Below are positions 52,001 through 61,465 of a DNA stretch of 64,000 bases, piece by piece. Source of the stretch: Prevotella sp. tc2-28 (GTDB lineage: Bacteria > Bacteroidota > Bacteroidia > Bacteroidales > Bacteroidaceae); the NCBI RefSeq assembly GCF_900107705.1, contig NZ_FNRE01000011.1, positions 1-64,000 of the forward strand. The letters run 5' to 3'. Below the pieces are notes generated by a model, which saw nothing but the letters and a program-made list of their open reading frames with translations, did no database searches and was not told the origin of the DNA. Each line of letters begins with the position of its first letter. Positions within the stretch are counted from its first letter, which is position 1. Made by a program: the position numbers and the translations under genes.

Positions 52001-53272
52001 ATGGTGACTGTATTATATATAATAATAGGTGTGGTCATAGGTGCGGTAATCGTCTATGTACTGATGAACACAAAGGTGTCAGCCTTGCATGTTGAATTGG
52101 CTCGTAAGGATACAGAGATGACTATGCTGGAACATCAGCATAGTGAGGAAGCTCGGTTGTTGCAACAACAACGTAATGAGGAGGTGAAATTGCGTGAACA
52201 GCAGTTCAATGAGCAGTTGAAGACGACCAAGGAGCAGTTGCACGTACTGGCTCAACAGTTGATGGATGCCCAAGCAAAGCGTTTGAAAGAGGAGAATACC
52301 GAGAGTATGGGGCATATCACCCAGCCACTGAAGGATGCTATCAGTGAGATGCGAAAGGCTATCAGTGACAACATCAAGGACCATACGGAACAGTCGGCTT
52401 CTCTTCGTGAACAATTACGACTTATGATGGAGTCTAACCGTCAGATTGGCGAGAAAGCAGAATCACTGGCCAATGTGCTGCGTCGTGACAATAAGGTGAG
52501 TGGCAACATGGGGGAAATTATCTTGGGTGATTTGTTGGCTTCGCAAGGACTTACTGAAGGAATTCACTTTGAAGTGCAAGCACGCTTGCGCGATGACCAA
52601 GGACGTCCGCTGAAGAACGATGATACTGGACGTGAGATGCAGCCGGATGTTATCTTGCACTATCCTCAAGGACAGGATGTGATAATAGACTCCAAGGTAT
52701 CTTTGGTCGCTTATCAGCGCTATGTTAATGCAGAACAGCCTGAGGAGAAGGAACGAGCCTTGCAGGAGCATATTAAATCGGTGCGTCAGCATGTGACGGA
52801 GCTTTCGCGTAAGGACTATTCCAAATACATCAAGGCTCCACGCGAAAGTGTTGATTTTGTTATTATGTTTGTACCCTTTGAATCGTCGCTGCAATTGGCT
52901 TTGGTCAACGATCCGACGCTGTGGCGTGATGCCTTTGAACGTAAGGTGTTCATCACTGGTGAACAGAACCTGCTGGGTATTCTTCACATGATACATATTG
53001 CTTGGGTTCAGAATCAACAAGCCGAGAACCAGGAGAAAGTGTTCGACATCGCTGAGCAGTTGTTGGACCGCATAGGTGACTTTGTACAACGATACAATAA
53101 GGTGGGTGAACAGTTGGATCAGGCCCGCAAGTCGTTCGAATATTCTACTAATAAGTTGATGGAGGGACGGCAGAGCGTGGTTCAAAAAGCCAACGAACTG
53201 AAAGCTCTTGGAGCGAAAGAGAATCCTAATCGTAGAATACCAAAGACAGGAGATGGTCTATTGGAACAATGA
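52001..53272 (+). CDS. rmuC: DNA recombination protein RmuC
   Basis: A 423-residue protein of the RmuC family, thought to limit inversions at short repeats. One N-terminal membrane segment (VTVLYIIIGVVIGAVIVYVL), a coiled coil (about 25-110), then the nuclease-like core with GNMGEIILGDLLASQG, DVIIDSKVSLVAYQRY and FVIMFVPFES. ATG 52001 was chosen because it follows the promoter box and gives the signal anchor; the frame is open further upstream. It overlaps the next gene by 20 bases. Confidence 0.92.
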   Translation: MVTVLYIIIGVVIGAVIVYVLMNTKVSALHVELARKDTEMTMLEHQHSEEARLLQQQRNEEVKLREQQFNEQLKTTKEQLHVLAQQLMDAQAKRLKEENTESMGHITQPLKDAISEMRKAISDNIKDHTEQSASLREQLRLMMESNRQIGEKAESLANVLRRDNKVSGNMGEIILGDLLASQGLTEGIHFEVQARLRDDQGRPLKNDDTGREMQPDVILHYPQGQDVIIDSKVSLVAYQRYVNAEQPEEKERALQEHIKSVRQHVTELSRKDYSKYIKAPRESVDFVIMFVPFESSLQLALVNDPTLWRDAFERKVFITGEQNLLGILHMIHIAWVQNQQAENQEKVFDIAEQLLDRIGDFVQRYNKVGEQLDQARKSFEYSTNKLMEGRQSVVQKANELKALGAKENPNRRIPKTGDGLLEQ

Positions 53273-53810
53273 TTTAGCAAACTTTGATTGGGAGGCAGCA
53301 CTACCGCTGCTTTCTGAACAACGTCGCCAGCAAGTGCTTAAATACAAGTATGAACTGGGACGGAAGACGTGCGCGGCAGCCTATCTGTTGCTATGTGAAG
53401 GACTGCGCAAGGAATATGGTATCACGGATCTTCCTGTCTTTGGATATGGTGAACACGGAAAACCCTTTCTGGAAGGATTGCCTGATATCCATTTCAATAT
53501 TAGTCATTGCCGAGAGACCGTGGTGTGTGCCATTGCAAGAAGACCAGTAGGGATTGATGTAGAGTCTATCCATTCTTTCAGAGAAAGTTTGGTAGCTTAT
53601 ACGATGAATGAGAAGGAGGTGGAACAAATCAAACGGGCCGAGCGTTCTGACGTGGAGTTTATCCGCCTGTGGACCATGAAAGAAGCCGTGCTGAAGTTGA
53701 CAGGCGAAGGTATCAGTAGGGATTTGAAAACTGTGTTGATAGGTAAGGAAAAGATAGAGACATCAGTCAATATTGAGAAAAATTACATCAGTTCTATCAT
53801 TTTTGGCTGA
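53253..53810 (+). CDS. 4'-phosphopantetheinyl transferase
   Basis: A 185-residue Sfp-type enzyme that attaches phosphopantetheine to acyl or peptidyl carrier proteins. The two Mg/CoA motifs are present: VGIDVESIHSF and FIRLWTMKEAVLKLTGEG. ATG 53253 (MVYWNNDL) was chosen, overlapping rmuC. No polyketide or peptide synthetase cluster is in the window, so its target is probably a housekeeping carrier protein. Confidence 0.88.
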   Translation: MVYWNNDLANFDWEAALPLLSEQRRQQVLKYKYELGRKTCAAAYLLLCEGLRKEYGITDLPVFGYGEHGKPFLEGLPDIHFNISHCRETVVCAIARRPVGIDVESIHSFRESLVAYTMNEKEVEQIKRAERSDVEFIRLWTMKEAVLKLTGEGISRDLKTVLIGKEKIETSVNIEKNYISSIIFG

Positions 53811-53817
53811 AAAATTG

Positions 53818-53825
53818 TATCTTTG
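53818..53825 (+). promoter_or_regulatory. -7 box for ypfJ-surE-lpxB
   Basis: TATCTTTG, 33 bases before ATG 53859. The -33 box is not convincing. Confidence 0.5.
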
Positions 53826-53858
53826 CAGACAGAATAAAACTCATAAAACAATAAGACT

Positions 53859-54731
53859 ATGAATTTAGAAGGAAGACGCGAAAGTTCAAATGTGGAAGAT
53901 CGCCGAGGAATGAGCGGTGGTAAGAAAATCGGCCTAGCAGGTATCGGTGGTGTTTTAATCGCTATGGCGATGGCTTATTTTACTGGTGGTAATCCTTTGG
54001 AGGCAGGTCTTCAAGCTGCTCAACAGTCGTTTGGAGAGAACACCGAAGTTGTAGAGGGACAGCGTGAGTTTACCGAAGAGGAACAGGAACTAGCTAAGTT
54101 CTCTACTCAGATCTTGGCAGGTACGGAAGATGTTTGGGAGGGTATCTTCGAAGAGAACGGAATGAAATATGAGGTACCTACAATGGTGCTCTATACTGAT
54201 GGTACGCAAACAGCCTGCGGACAAGGCTCTGCTGCGATGGGCCCTTTTTACTGTTCTGGCGATCAGAAATTATACATAGACTTGTCGTTTTTTACTACGA
54301 TGAAGCATAAATTGGGCGCAGACGGTGATTTTGCCTATGCTTATGTCATAGCCCATGAGGTTGGCCATCATGTAGAGTATCTGACTGGCATTTTGCAGGA
54401 TGCCCATGCAAAGATGGCCAAAATGTCGCAAACGGATGCAAACAAGATGTCTGTGAGACTGGAGCTGCTAGCTGATTTCTATGCTGGTGTGTGGGCTCAT
54501 CATGATAATGAGCGCTTTGGCTCTTTGGAAGATGGAGATATTGAAGAGGCCATCAAGTGTGCACAGGTCATAGGCGATGACTATCTGCAGAAAAAAGCCC
54601 GTGGCTACGCAGTACCGGAATCTTTCAATCATGGAACGTCCAAGCAGCGTATGAAGTGGTTTAAACGTGGCTTGGAGACTGGTGATGTGTCACAGGGTAA
54701 CACATTCGAATGCTCTGATGAAGAACTTTAA
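53859..54731 (+). CDS. ypfJ: YpfJ-type neutral zinc metallopeptidase
   Basis: A 290-residue membrane-anchored metallopeptidase. Basic N-terminus (MNLEGRRESSNVEDRR), then a membrane segment (about 25-45, KIGLAGIGGVLIAMAMAYF). Zinc ligands are in HEVGHHVEYL (around residue 170) and the later ELLADFYAGVWAH. Substrate is unknown. It begins a three-gene overlap chain: its stop overlaps surE by 14 bases. Confidence 0.92.
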   Translation: MNLEGRRESSNVEDRRGMSGGKKIGLAGIGGVLIAMAMAYFTGGNPLEAGLQAAQQSFGENTEVVEGQREFTEEEQELAKFSTQILAGTEDVWEGIFEENGMKYEVPTMVLYTDGTQTACGQGSAAMGPFYCSGDQKLYIDLSFFTTMKHKLGADGDFAYAYVIAHEVGHHVEYLTGILQDAHAKMAKMSQTDANKMSVRLELLADFYAGVWAHHDNERFGSLEDGDIEEAIKCAQVIGDDYLQKKARGYAVPESFNHGTSKQRMKWFKRGLETGDVSQGNTFECSDEEL

Positions 54732-55485
54732 GCCACTGATATTGATATCTAATGACGACGGTTATCATGCCAAGGGCATTAACTGTTTGATAGAATGGGT
54801 GCGTGACTTCGGTGATGTTATTGTCTGTGCACCTGAACGGGCTCGTAGTGGTTTCGCGTGTGCTTTCTCTGCTACCACCCCTCTAACGATGAAATTACGT
54901 CGTAAAATGGAAGGGGTTGAGGTCTGGTCGTGCAGTGGAACCCCTGTTGACTGTGTGAAGATGGCGCTGGAAGAACTCTGTCCTCGCAAACCTGATTTGG
55001 TTATTGGGGGAATCAATCATGGCGATAATGCTTCAGTGAACACGCATTATAGTGGAACGATGGGTGTCACGATGGAAGGATGTATGAAGTATATACCTTC
55101 TGTTGCTTTCTCTCTCTGCGACCATCGTGACGATGCCGATTTCGAACCTATGCGCCCGTATGTTTGCCAGATGGTACAACGTGTATTGAAAGAGGGCTTG
55201 CCTCAAGGGGTTTGTTTGAACGTTAATTTCCCGTTGACTCCTGAATTTAAAGGTGTCAAGCTATGCCGTATGGCAAAGGGTACATGGGGCAATGAAGTGA
55301 CGAAATGCCGCCATCCACGAGGCTACGACTATTGGTGGATGGTGGGTTCCTATACGAATGACGAGCCCGAAGCAGAAGATACAGACAATTGGGCCTTGAA
55401 TCATGGATATGTTGCTATCACTCCTACTCAGATAGACGTTACTGCTTATGAGATGTTAGATAAGATGAAAGATTGGGAACAATGA
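54718..55485 (+). CDS. surE: 5'/3'-nucleotidase SurE
   Basis: A 255-residue nucleotide phosphatase involved in stationary-phase survival. The motif ISNDDGYHAKG holds the metal-binding Asp pair. GFACAFSATTPL and GGINHGDNASVNTHYSGTMG (nucleotide/metal loop) follow. ATG 54718 gives the conserved start; an upstream frame overlaps ypfJ. Its stop overlaps the lpxB ATG. Confidence 0.95.
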   Translation: MKNFKPLILISNDDGYHAKGINCLIEWVRDFGDVIVCAPERARSGFACAFSATTPLTMKLRRKMEGVEVWSCSGTPVDCVKMALEELCPRKPDLVIGGINHGDNASVNTHYSGTMGVTMEGCMKYIPSVAFSLCDHRDDADFEPMRPYVCQMVQRVLKEGLPQGVCLNVNFPLTPEFKGVKLCRMAKGTWGNEVTKCRHPRGYDYWWMVGSYTNDEPEAEDTDNWALNHGYVAITPTQIDVTAYEMLDKMKDWEQ

Positions 55486-56612
55486 GATACTATTTGATAG
55501 CAGGCGAGGCGAGTGGTGATTTGCATGCCTCACACTTGATGCTGGCATTGAGAAAGCAAGACCCTCAGGCGGAGTTCCGCTTCTTTGGGGGCGACCTGAT
55601 GACTGTTGTGGGAGGGCAACGCGTGCGTCATTATCGCGAACTGGCATACATGGGATTCATCCCGGTGCTGCTACACTTGCCTACTATTCTTCGTAACATG
55701 AAGATGTGCAAGCAGGACATCAGCCAATGGAAGCCTGATGCGGTAATTCTCATCGACTATCCTGGCTTTAACCTGAAAATTGCCCAGTATGTAAAGGCTC
55801 ATCGTATCTGTCCTGTCTATTATTATATATCGCCCAAGATATGGGCTTGGAAGGAGTACCGCATCAAGAATATCAAACGAGATGTTGACGAGCTGTTCTC
55901 CATTCTGCCTTTTGAAGTAGATTTCTTTGAATGTAAACATCATTATCCTATCCACTATGTGGGAAATCCAACCGTTCAAGAGGTGCGAGAGTTCTTGGAA
56001 AAAGATACTCAGCGTTGTTCCCATCTTAATAAACCTGTCATCGCATTACTTGCGGGCAGTCGGCAACAAGAAATTAAGGACAATCTACCTGCAATGCTCT
56101 CCGCTACGGCTCATCTTACGGATCAATACAATTTGGTTTTAGCAGGGGCACCTTCTGTTGACGCGTCTTATTATGAGCCTTTCTTGGAAGGAAGTGCTGT
56201 TCAACTTGTAAGCAACCAGACCTATCAGTTGCTCTCGCAGGCTACTGCCGCATTGGTGACCAGTGGAACTGCTACGCTTGAAACCTGTATGTTCAGTGTT
56301 CCTCAGGTTGTATGCTATAAGACTCCACTGCCCCTTATAACTGGTTTCCTAAAGCGCCGCCTGTTGAAAGTGCCCTACGTGTCGCTAGTTAATCTCATCG
56401 CTAGACGTGAGGTGGTGCCCGAACTGGTTGCCGATTCCTTCAGTGTCGACAATATACGCCGTGAACTAGAATCCCTGCTGCCCGGTGGCAGTCAGCGTGA
56501 ACGGATGCTTTCTGATTATGAAGAGGTTCATCGTCTGCTAGGTGAAAGTCATGCTGCAGACGAAGCTGCTTCCATTATGGTTAATCAATTAAAATATCAA
56601 AAAACGCTATGA
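55482..56612 (+). CDS. lpxB: Lipid-A-disaccharide synthase
   Basis: A 376-residue glycosyltransferase that joins lipid X and UDP-2,3-diacylglucosamine in lipid A synthesis. The start IAGEASGDLHAS, the central YISPKIWAWKEYR and ALLAGSRQQEI, and late TSGTATLETCMF are family signatures. ATG 55482 overlaps surE in ATGA. It ends within 4 bases of the frame of the next gene. Confidence 0.96.
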   Translation: MRYYLIAGEASGDLHASHLMLALRKQDPQAEFRFFGGDLMTVVGGQRVRHYRELAYMGFIPVLLHLPTILRNMKMCKQDISQWKPDAVILIDYPGFNLKIAQYVKAHRICPVYYYISPKIWAWKEYRIKNIKRDVDELFSILPFEVDFFECKHHYPIHYVGNPTVQEVREFLEKDTQRCSHLNKPVIALLAGSRQQEIKDNLPAMLSATAHLTDQYNLVLAGAPSVDASYYEPFLEGSAVQLVSNQTYQLLSQATAALVTSGTATLETCMFSVPQVVCYKTPLPLITGFLKRRLLKVPYVSLVNLIARREVVPELVADSFSVDNIRRELESLLPGGSQRERMLSDYEEVHRLLGESHAADEAASIMVNQLKYQKTL

Positions 56613-56653
56613 TAAAAGTATTTCCTATTGTAGAATTGAATAATTATGAGAAA

Positions 56654-57388
56654 ATGAAAAAAGTTATTTTATCTATTGTTTGCCTGGCTTTCGGTATGAC
56701 AGTCAGTGCACAGAACATCCAGTTACATTATGATTTAGGCCATTCTTTCTATGGCGATTTAAATGGTCGTCCCAACGTCACAACTACCATTGAGATGTTT
56801 AAACCAGACAAGTGGGGCTCTACGTTTTTATTTACTGATATCGATTATTTCAGTGATGGCGCAGCAGGTGCATATTGGGAAATCTCACGTGAGTTCAACT
56901 TGACGCATAATAAGCGATGGGCGCTCCACTTGGAGTATGATGGTGGCGCAACAACCATTGAGCATACTGGCATAGGTAACCGTTTCCAGCATGCCTTCCT
57001 CGGAGGTGGAGCCTGGAATTGGGCATCTAAGGACTTTTCAAAGACCTTCTCTTTGCAGGCTATGTATAAGTACTATTTCAAAGGTACTAATCGCGGCGCT
57101 TTCAATGGTTTCCAGTTTACTGCCGTATGGGGCGATACCTTTGCTAACGGATTATGTACCTTTTCTGGTTTCCTTGATGTGTGGTACGACAAGGATGTAA
57201 AAGGAAAACTGATTACCCTTTCAGAGCCTCAGTTTTGGGTTAATTTGAATGCCTTGAAGGGAATGGAAGGCATTAATGTCAGTGTAGGTACCGAGGTGGA
57301 AATCAGCAATAACTTTGTCTTCAACAACGAGGGTAGCAACAACAAGTTCTACGCGATACCCACTATCGCTGCTAAGTGGACATTCTGA
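56654..57388 (+). CDS. DUF5020 outer-membrane beta-barrel protein
   Basis: A 244-residue exported protein. Signal peptide MKKVILSIVCLAFGMTVSAQ. The rest has alternating aromatic/polar strands (HYDLGHSFYGDLNGRP, FLFTDIDYFSDGAAGAYWEISREF) and ends in a terminal Phe (AAKWTF), as usual for outer-membrane barrels; it is like DUF5020/Tsx-type proteins. An earlier ATG at 56609 overlaps lpxB but would bury the signal peptide. Role may be nucleoside or small-molecule passage (inference). Confidence 0.82.
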   Translation: MKKVILSIVCLAFGMTVSAQNIQLHYDLGHSFYGDLNGRPNVTTTIEMFKPDKWGSTFLFTDIDYFSDGAAGAYWEISREFNLTHNKRWALHLEYDGGATTIEHTGIGNRFQHAFLGGGAWNWASKDFSKTFSLQAMYKYYFKGTNRGAFNGFQFTAVWGDTFANGLCTFSGFLDVWYDKDVKGKLITLSEPQFWVNLNALKGMEGINVSVGTEVEISNNFVFNNEGSNNKFYAIPTIAAKWTF

Positions 57389-57427
57389 TAGTTTTTTATA
57401 TCATGTAATTATAACAAATCAACAACT

Positions 57428-58048
57428 ATGAACAAGGAAGAGAAATTTGTTATCACCATCAGCCGACAGTTCGGAACAGGTGGACACGAGATTGGTGTGG
57501 AATTGGCACGAAGACTCGGTGTGAAACTGCTTGATAAGCAGATTCTGAACGAGGTGGCTTCCCGCTTCAATGCTGTCGAGGAAGCCGTGGAACATATCGA
57601 AGCGCGCAATCCGCTGTGGCGTGACGATTTCACCAACTTCTACCGTAACTACATGACGAGCAATCAGTACAACGGGCAGGAGCAAGACCTGACGAGTCAT
57701 GAACTTTTTGACGCCCAATGTGCTGCTATCAGACGAATAGCCTCAGAGGAGTCCTGCGTCATCGTGGGACGCTGTGGCTTTGACGTCTTTGCCAATCATC
57801 CTAATGCGCTGAAAATCTTTGTTCATTCCAGTTTGGAGTGCCGTAAGCGTCGCATAGCTGAAAAGTATGATATCAGTGAGTTTGATGCTGCAGCTATGAT
57901 AGTGGACAACGATTACAGCCGTGAACTCTACACGAAGAAATACACAGGGCGCAATTGGCTTGATGCCACCAACTATGATGTGTCCTTGGATGTTCGTAAG
58001 TTCGGTGTTAATGGAGCTGTTGACTTCCTGATGAATTGTATCGAGTAA
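57428..58048 (+). CDS. Cytidylate kinase-like family protein
   Basis: A 206-residue P-loop kinase-like protein. The start VITISRQFGTGGHEIGVELARRLG is an atypical P-loop lacking the usual GxxGxGK(S/T) lysine. Later segments IVGRCGFDVFANHP and FVHSSLECRKRRIAEKY are cytidylate-kinase-like. Family members (AAA cytidylate kinase-like) are of uncertain substrate. It lies between the DUF5020 and mutY genes, 39 bases after the former. Confidence 0.82.
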   Translation: MNKEEKFVITISRQFGTGGHEIGVELARRLGVKLLDKQILNEVASRFNAVEEAVEHIEARNPLWRDDFTNFYRNYMTSNQYNGQEQDLTSHELFDAQCAAIRRIASEESCVIVGRCGFDVFANHPNALKIFVHSSLECRKRRIAEKYDISEFDAAAMIVDNDYSRELYTKKYTGRNWLDATNYDVSLDVRKFGVNGAVDFLMNCIE

Positions 58049-58076
58049 TGCTATTGTTTGGTCCTTGGCGATATAG

Positions 58077-59069
58077 ATGACTTTCACCACAACGATATTA
58101 CAATGGTTTCGGGAGAATGGCAGGGCGCTTCCTTGGCGTGAGACAAGAGACGCCTATGCTATATGGCTTTCCGAAATCATCTTGCAGCAGACGCGCATAG
58201 AGCAAGGGCGCCCCTATTGGGAGCGCTTTATGCAGCGCTGGCCGACGGTAGGTGATTTGGCGGAAGCCACGGAAGATGAGGTTTTGCGCGAGTGGCAAGG
58301 ACTGGGATACTACAGCAGAGCTCGTAACCTACACGCGGCGGCTCAGCAGATTGTTGCAAGGGGTGTGTTTCCACAGACCTTGGAGGGCATTAAGACACTG
58401 AAAGGTGTGGGAGATTACACAGCTGCGGCTATTGGTTCTATCGCCTTTGGATTACCCGCTGCAGTGGTGGATGGTAATGTCTATCGTGTGTTGGCGCGCC
58501 ATTATGGCATTGATACGCCTATAAATACCACAGTAGGTAAGCGTGAATTTGCATCACTAGCTCATGAGCTATTGCCTATTGATGAGGCTTCCGCATATAA
58601 CCAAGGGATGATGGATTTTGGATCCATTCAATGTACACCACATAATCCCGACTGTATGAGTTGTCCGTTAATGGAAACATGTGTGGCATTGCGTGAAGGA
58701 AAAGTTGAAGAACTGCCTGTGAAGCAAAAAACGCTGAAAGTAAAAGAGCGTAAGTTGACATATATATATATAAGGTATAAAGGATTGTCAGTTATTCATC
58801 GACGTGGAAAAGGGGACATCTGGCAAGGGCTATATGAACCTTGGCTTACAGAGAATGTTCCTGAAGGGGCCCGATTAATAAGAAAGAACGTAAAGCACGT
58901 ACTGACACATCGGATTATCTACGCCGACTTTTGGCTATGGGAACCAGATCAGCAACCAGTGCTGCCTGTGGATTATTGCTGGATTAATGAGGAGGATTGG
59001 GTTAACTATGGGATACCACGACTGATAGAAATTATGTTGAAAGAAATAAATAAGCAAACAAACAAATAA
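58077..59069 (+). CDS. mutY: A/G-specific adenine DNA glycosylase MutY
   Basis: A 330-residue repair enzyme that removes adenine opposite 8-oxoguanine. Catalytic Glu is in SEIILQQTRIEQG; the helix-hairpin-helix GVGDYTAAAIGS and Asp in VDGNVYRVLARHYG follow. The 4Fe-4S ligands have the expected C-x6-C-x2-C-x5-C spacing (CTPHNPDCMSCPLMETC). The C-terminal NUDIX-like domain recognises 8-oxoG. It is 3 bases upstream of purN. Confidence 0.95.
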   Translation: MTFTTTILQWFRENGRALPWRETRDAYAIWLSEIILQQTRIEQGRPYWERFMQRWPTVGDLAEATEDEVLREWQGLGYYSRARNLHAAAQQIVARGVFPQTLEGIKTLKGVGDYTAAAIGSIAFGLPAAVVDGNVYRVLARHYGIDTPINTTVGKREFASLAHELLPIDEASAYNQGMMDFGSIQCTPHNPDCMSCPLMETCVALREGKVEELPVKQKTLKVKERKLTYIYIRYKGLSVIHRRGKGDIWQGLYEPWLTENVPEGARLIRKNVKHVLTHRIIYADFWLWEPDQQPVLPVDYCWINEEDWVNYGIPRLIEIMLKEINKQTNK

Positions 59070-59072
59070 ATA

Positions 59073-59654
59073 ATGATAAACTTAGCCATTTTTGTTTCAG
59101 GAGGAGGCTCCAACTGTGAGAATCTAATCAGGTATTTCAAGACCTCAGACAGTGTTTATTGTGCATTGGTTGTCAGCAACAAAGCTGATGCCTATGCACT
59201 AGAAAGGGCAGGACGCTTGGGTGTTCCCACGGCAGTGGTCCCTAAAGTACATCTTAATGATGAGCGAATTATGATGCCGTTGTTGGAAGAGTATCGAATA
59301 GACTTTATTGTGCTTGCTGGATTCTTACCTTTGATACCCGACTTCCTGATTAATGCCTTCCCTCGTCGCATCATCAATATCCATCCTGCACTTTTACCCA
59401 AATATGGTGGAAAAGGCATGTGGGGACATCATGTACATGAGGCAGTGAAAGCTGCTGGCGAGACTGAAACGGGGATGACGGTGCATTATGTTACTCCCGT
59501 GTGCGACAGTGGCGAAATCATTGCCCAATATAAAACGCAACTGTCACCCACTGATAGTGTGGACGACATTGCGGAGAAAGAGCACCTATTGGAAATGGAG
59601 TATTACCCTAAGGTGGTGGAACAGGTGCTGAAAGATACATTCAAAGTTTTGTGA
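59073..59654 (+). CDS. purN: Phosphoribosylglycinamide formyltransferase (GART)
   Basis: A 193-residue purine-synthesis enzyme that formylates GAR with 10-formyl-THF. The start FVSGGGSNCENLI, the catalytic NIHPALLPKYGGKGMWG and the conserved VTPVCDSGEIIAQ (Asp) are visible. It ends 14 bases past the stop of the convergent GH43 gene. Confidence 0.94.
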   Translation: MINLAIFVSGGGSNCENLIRYFKTSDSVYCALVVSNKADAYALERAGRLGVPTAVVPKVHLNDERIMMPLLEEYRIDFIVLAGFLPLIPDFLINAFPRRIINIHPALLPKYGGKGMWGHHVHEAVKAAGETETGMTVHYVTPVCDSGEIIAQYKTQLSPTDSVDDIAEKEHLLEMEYYPKVVEQVLKDTFKVL

Positions 59655-61125
59655 ATTTGAAATTCTTGAAGGTGGCATAACCATTTCCTGAGGCGAAAAC
59701 GCCAGGTAGCACACTTTGGAATTCGTAGAGCGTGTTATGGTTGTATCCAGAACAATCCATGCCCCACGTCTCACGTTTCCACTCCTTCCCATCCAGGCTG
59801 TACCAGCCTGTGATGATGTTGTCGCGATTAACCAGTCGGAGCCACATGTGGTTGGTATGGGTAGAATTGATGCCCCCACGCGTCTGTCCCCCCTTGCGAT
59901 AGCGATATCTCTTCTCACGATCGAATCCTGTACCTTGGTAGAACTGGCTATTATAGTACATGACCAGGCCAGCCGTGACGTCACCATGTAATTCGATCTC
60001 AGCCTCTATCTGATAACGGTGGGTTCCTGCAACAAACATCAAGGGTGCCGATGTACCAGGTGAATCTCCTTGCGCTTTCAGTGTCAGTGCACCATTATTC
60101 ACTTTTACTCGGTCAGGATTGAAGGCTTTATAGAATTTCCATTCTAGACCGAGGCGGAATTCTGACAGACGGGTATGACGGTCAACATTTACCACGTTCT
60201 TGATGGGGACACCAATAGGAAGAGCAACGTCAACTTGGTTGTAGCGATGAAACCATCCGTCTTGTCCAAGGTAGATAGGCTCCATAAGCGTCTGACGTCC
60301 TAGGCAGGTAAAGTCTTTTTCGTAACTATGGTAGACTATTACCCATTTCCCGTCGGGTGTGTCAACGATTGACCCGTGGCCCTTGCTCCACCAACGCTCA
60401 TCCTTACTCCATGTATGGATGAGTGGATTGTTGGGCGCATTCTCCCATGGGCCATTGATACTCTGTGAACGGGCTTGTGTCACCATGTGGCTGGTCGGCG
60501 GACCTGCCGTGCCACCTTCTGCATTGAGATAATAGTAATACTTGCCAATCTTACGCAGTTTGGGACCTTCTAAGCAGAATCCCTCTGTTTCCCAATCTTC
60601 GGGATATTGCCATCCTCTATATACAATTTCTTCTGTATCTGGTATAGTGGCTAGTCCATCATCGGTAAGTCGTACGCGCTTGCCTGCGCTCATGAACAAC
60701 CAACGTGAACCATCTTCGCCGACCACATGGCAGGGATCGATATTGCCAATGTGCAAGTCGATTGGAGCGCTCCATGGTCCAGCAGGATTGTTGGCCCATA
60801 CCACATAGTTAGAGCGAGGCTGTGTGGCAACGGTAAAATAGATGTAATATTTGTCCTTGTACTTGCAGATGTCTGGAGCCCATATACTTCCAAGATAGGT
60901 TTTGAGGGCATATGAGATGGGTTCCCAGTGGACTAGATCCCGACTGTGGAAGACGGTGAGTCCTGGCTGGTAGTCGAAAGCCGAGTGCGTCATGTAGTAG
61001 TCGGAACCCTCACGCATAATGGTAGGGTCAGGATAGTCTCCACCTAAGATGGGGTTCGTGTATGTTTGTGAAAAAGACGATATACTCAATATGAGCATAC
61101 TAAAAAGGAATAGTATTTGTTTCAT
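59641..61125 (-). CDS. Secreted GH43 beta-xylosidase/arabinofuranosidase
   Basis: A 494-residue glycoside hydrolase for arabinoxylan or related glycans. Signal peptide MKQILFLFSMLILSISSFSQ. A five-bladed propeller (about 25-315) carries the GH43 triad: Asp 33 (DYPDPT), Asp 130 (GNIDPCHV) and Glu 186 (LEGPKL). The C-terminal beta-sandwich (about 330-494) is a concanavalin-like extension often fused to GH43. It is the last gene of the 62.4-kb operon. Confidence 0.93.
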   Translation of the reverse strand: MKQILFLFSMLILSISSFSQTYTNPILGGDYPDPTIMREGSDYYMTHSAFDYQPGLTVFHSRDLVHWEPISYALKTYLGSIWAPDICKYKDKYYIYFTVATQPRSNYVVWANNPAGPWSAPIDLHIGNIDPCHVVGEDGSRWLFMSAGKRVRLTDDGLATIPDTEEIVYRGWQYPEDWETEGFCLEGPKLRKIGKYYYYLNAEGGTAGPPTSHMVTQARSQSINGPWENAPNNPLIHTWSKDERWWSKGHGSIVDTPDGKWVIVYHSYEKDFTCLGRQTLMEPIYLGQDGWFHRYNQVDVALPIGVPIKNVVNVDRHTRLSEFRLGLEWKFYKAFNPDRVKVNNGALTLKAQGDSPGTSAPLMFVAGTHRYQIEAEIELHGDVTAGLVMYYNSQFYQGTGFDREKRYRYRKGGQTRGGINSTHTNHMWLRLVNRDNIITGWYSLDGKEWKRETWGMDCSGYNHNTLYEFQSVLPGVFASGNGYATFKNFKFTKL

Positions 61126-61146
61126 GTTGGTTAGTAAAAGAAATGG

Positions 61147-61434
61147 TTATTTTTTCTTGGAATAGTCATTATATATCTTGATGACGAAAACAATCAGGCT
61201 GCAAGTGCCTGTGACGGTATTGGTTAAGAAGAGAGACCAGATAACCTCTGGCTCGTGGAGCAATGCCTGGATGACGAAGAATATTGCTCCTACGAACATC
61301 ATGATGAATGTCGGCATAGCAATGCCGTCCGTATTACGGGTACGAATAGTTTGTATGGCTTGAGGCAGATAGCCTAAAATCATGGCCACACTGGCCAGCA
61401 TACCACTCACTTCGTAAAATAATCCTTGTTCCAT
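61147..61434 (-). CDS. SemiSWEET sugar transporter
   Basis: A 95-residue half-transporter of the SWEET family that works as a dimer. Three membrane helices; the PQ-loop appears as GYLPQAIQTIRTRNTDGIAMP, followed by the conserved Asn region (LTNTVTGTCSL). It sits 21 bases before the GH43 start and 31 after the gene upstream, so a sugar released by GH43 could be its substrate (inference). Confidence 0.92.
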   Translation of the reverse strand: MEQGLFYEVSGMLASVAMILGYLPQAIQTIRTRNTDGIAMPTFIMMFVGAIFFVIQALLHEPEVIWSLFLTNTVTGTCSLIVFVIKIYNDYSKKK

Positions 61435-61465
61435 AGACTTTTATTTTAATATGATGCTAAATGAT

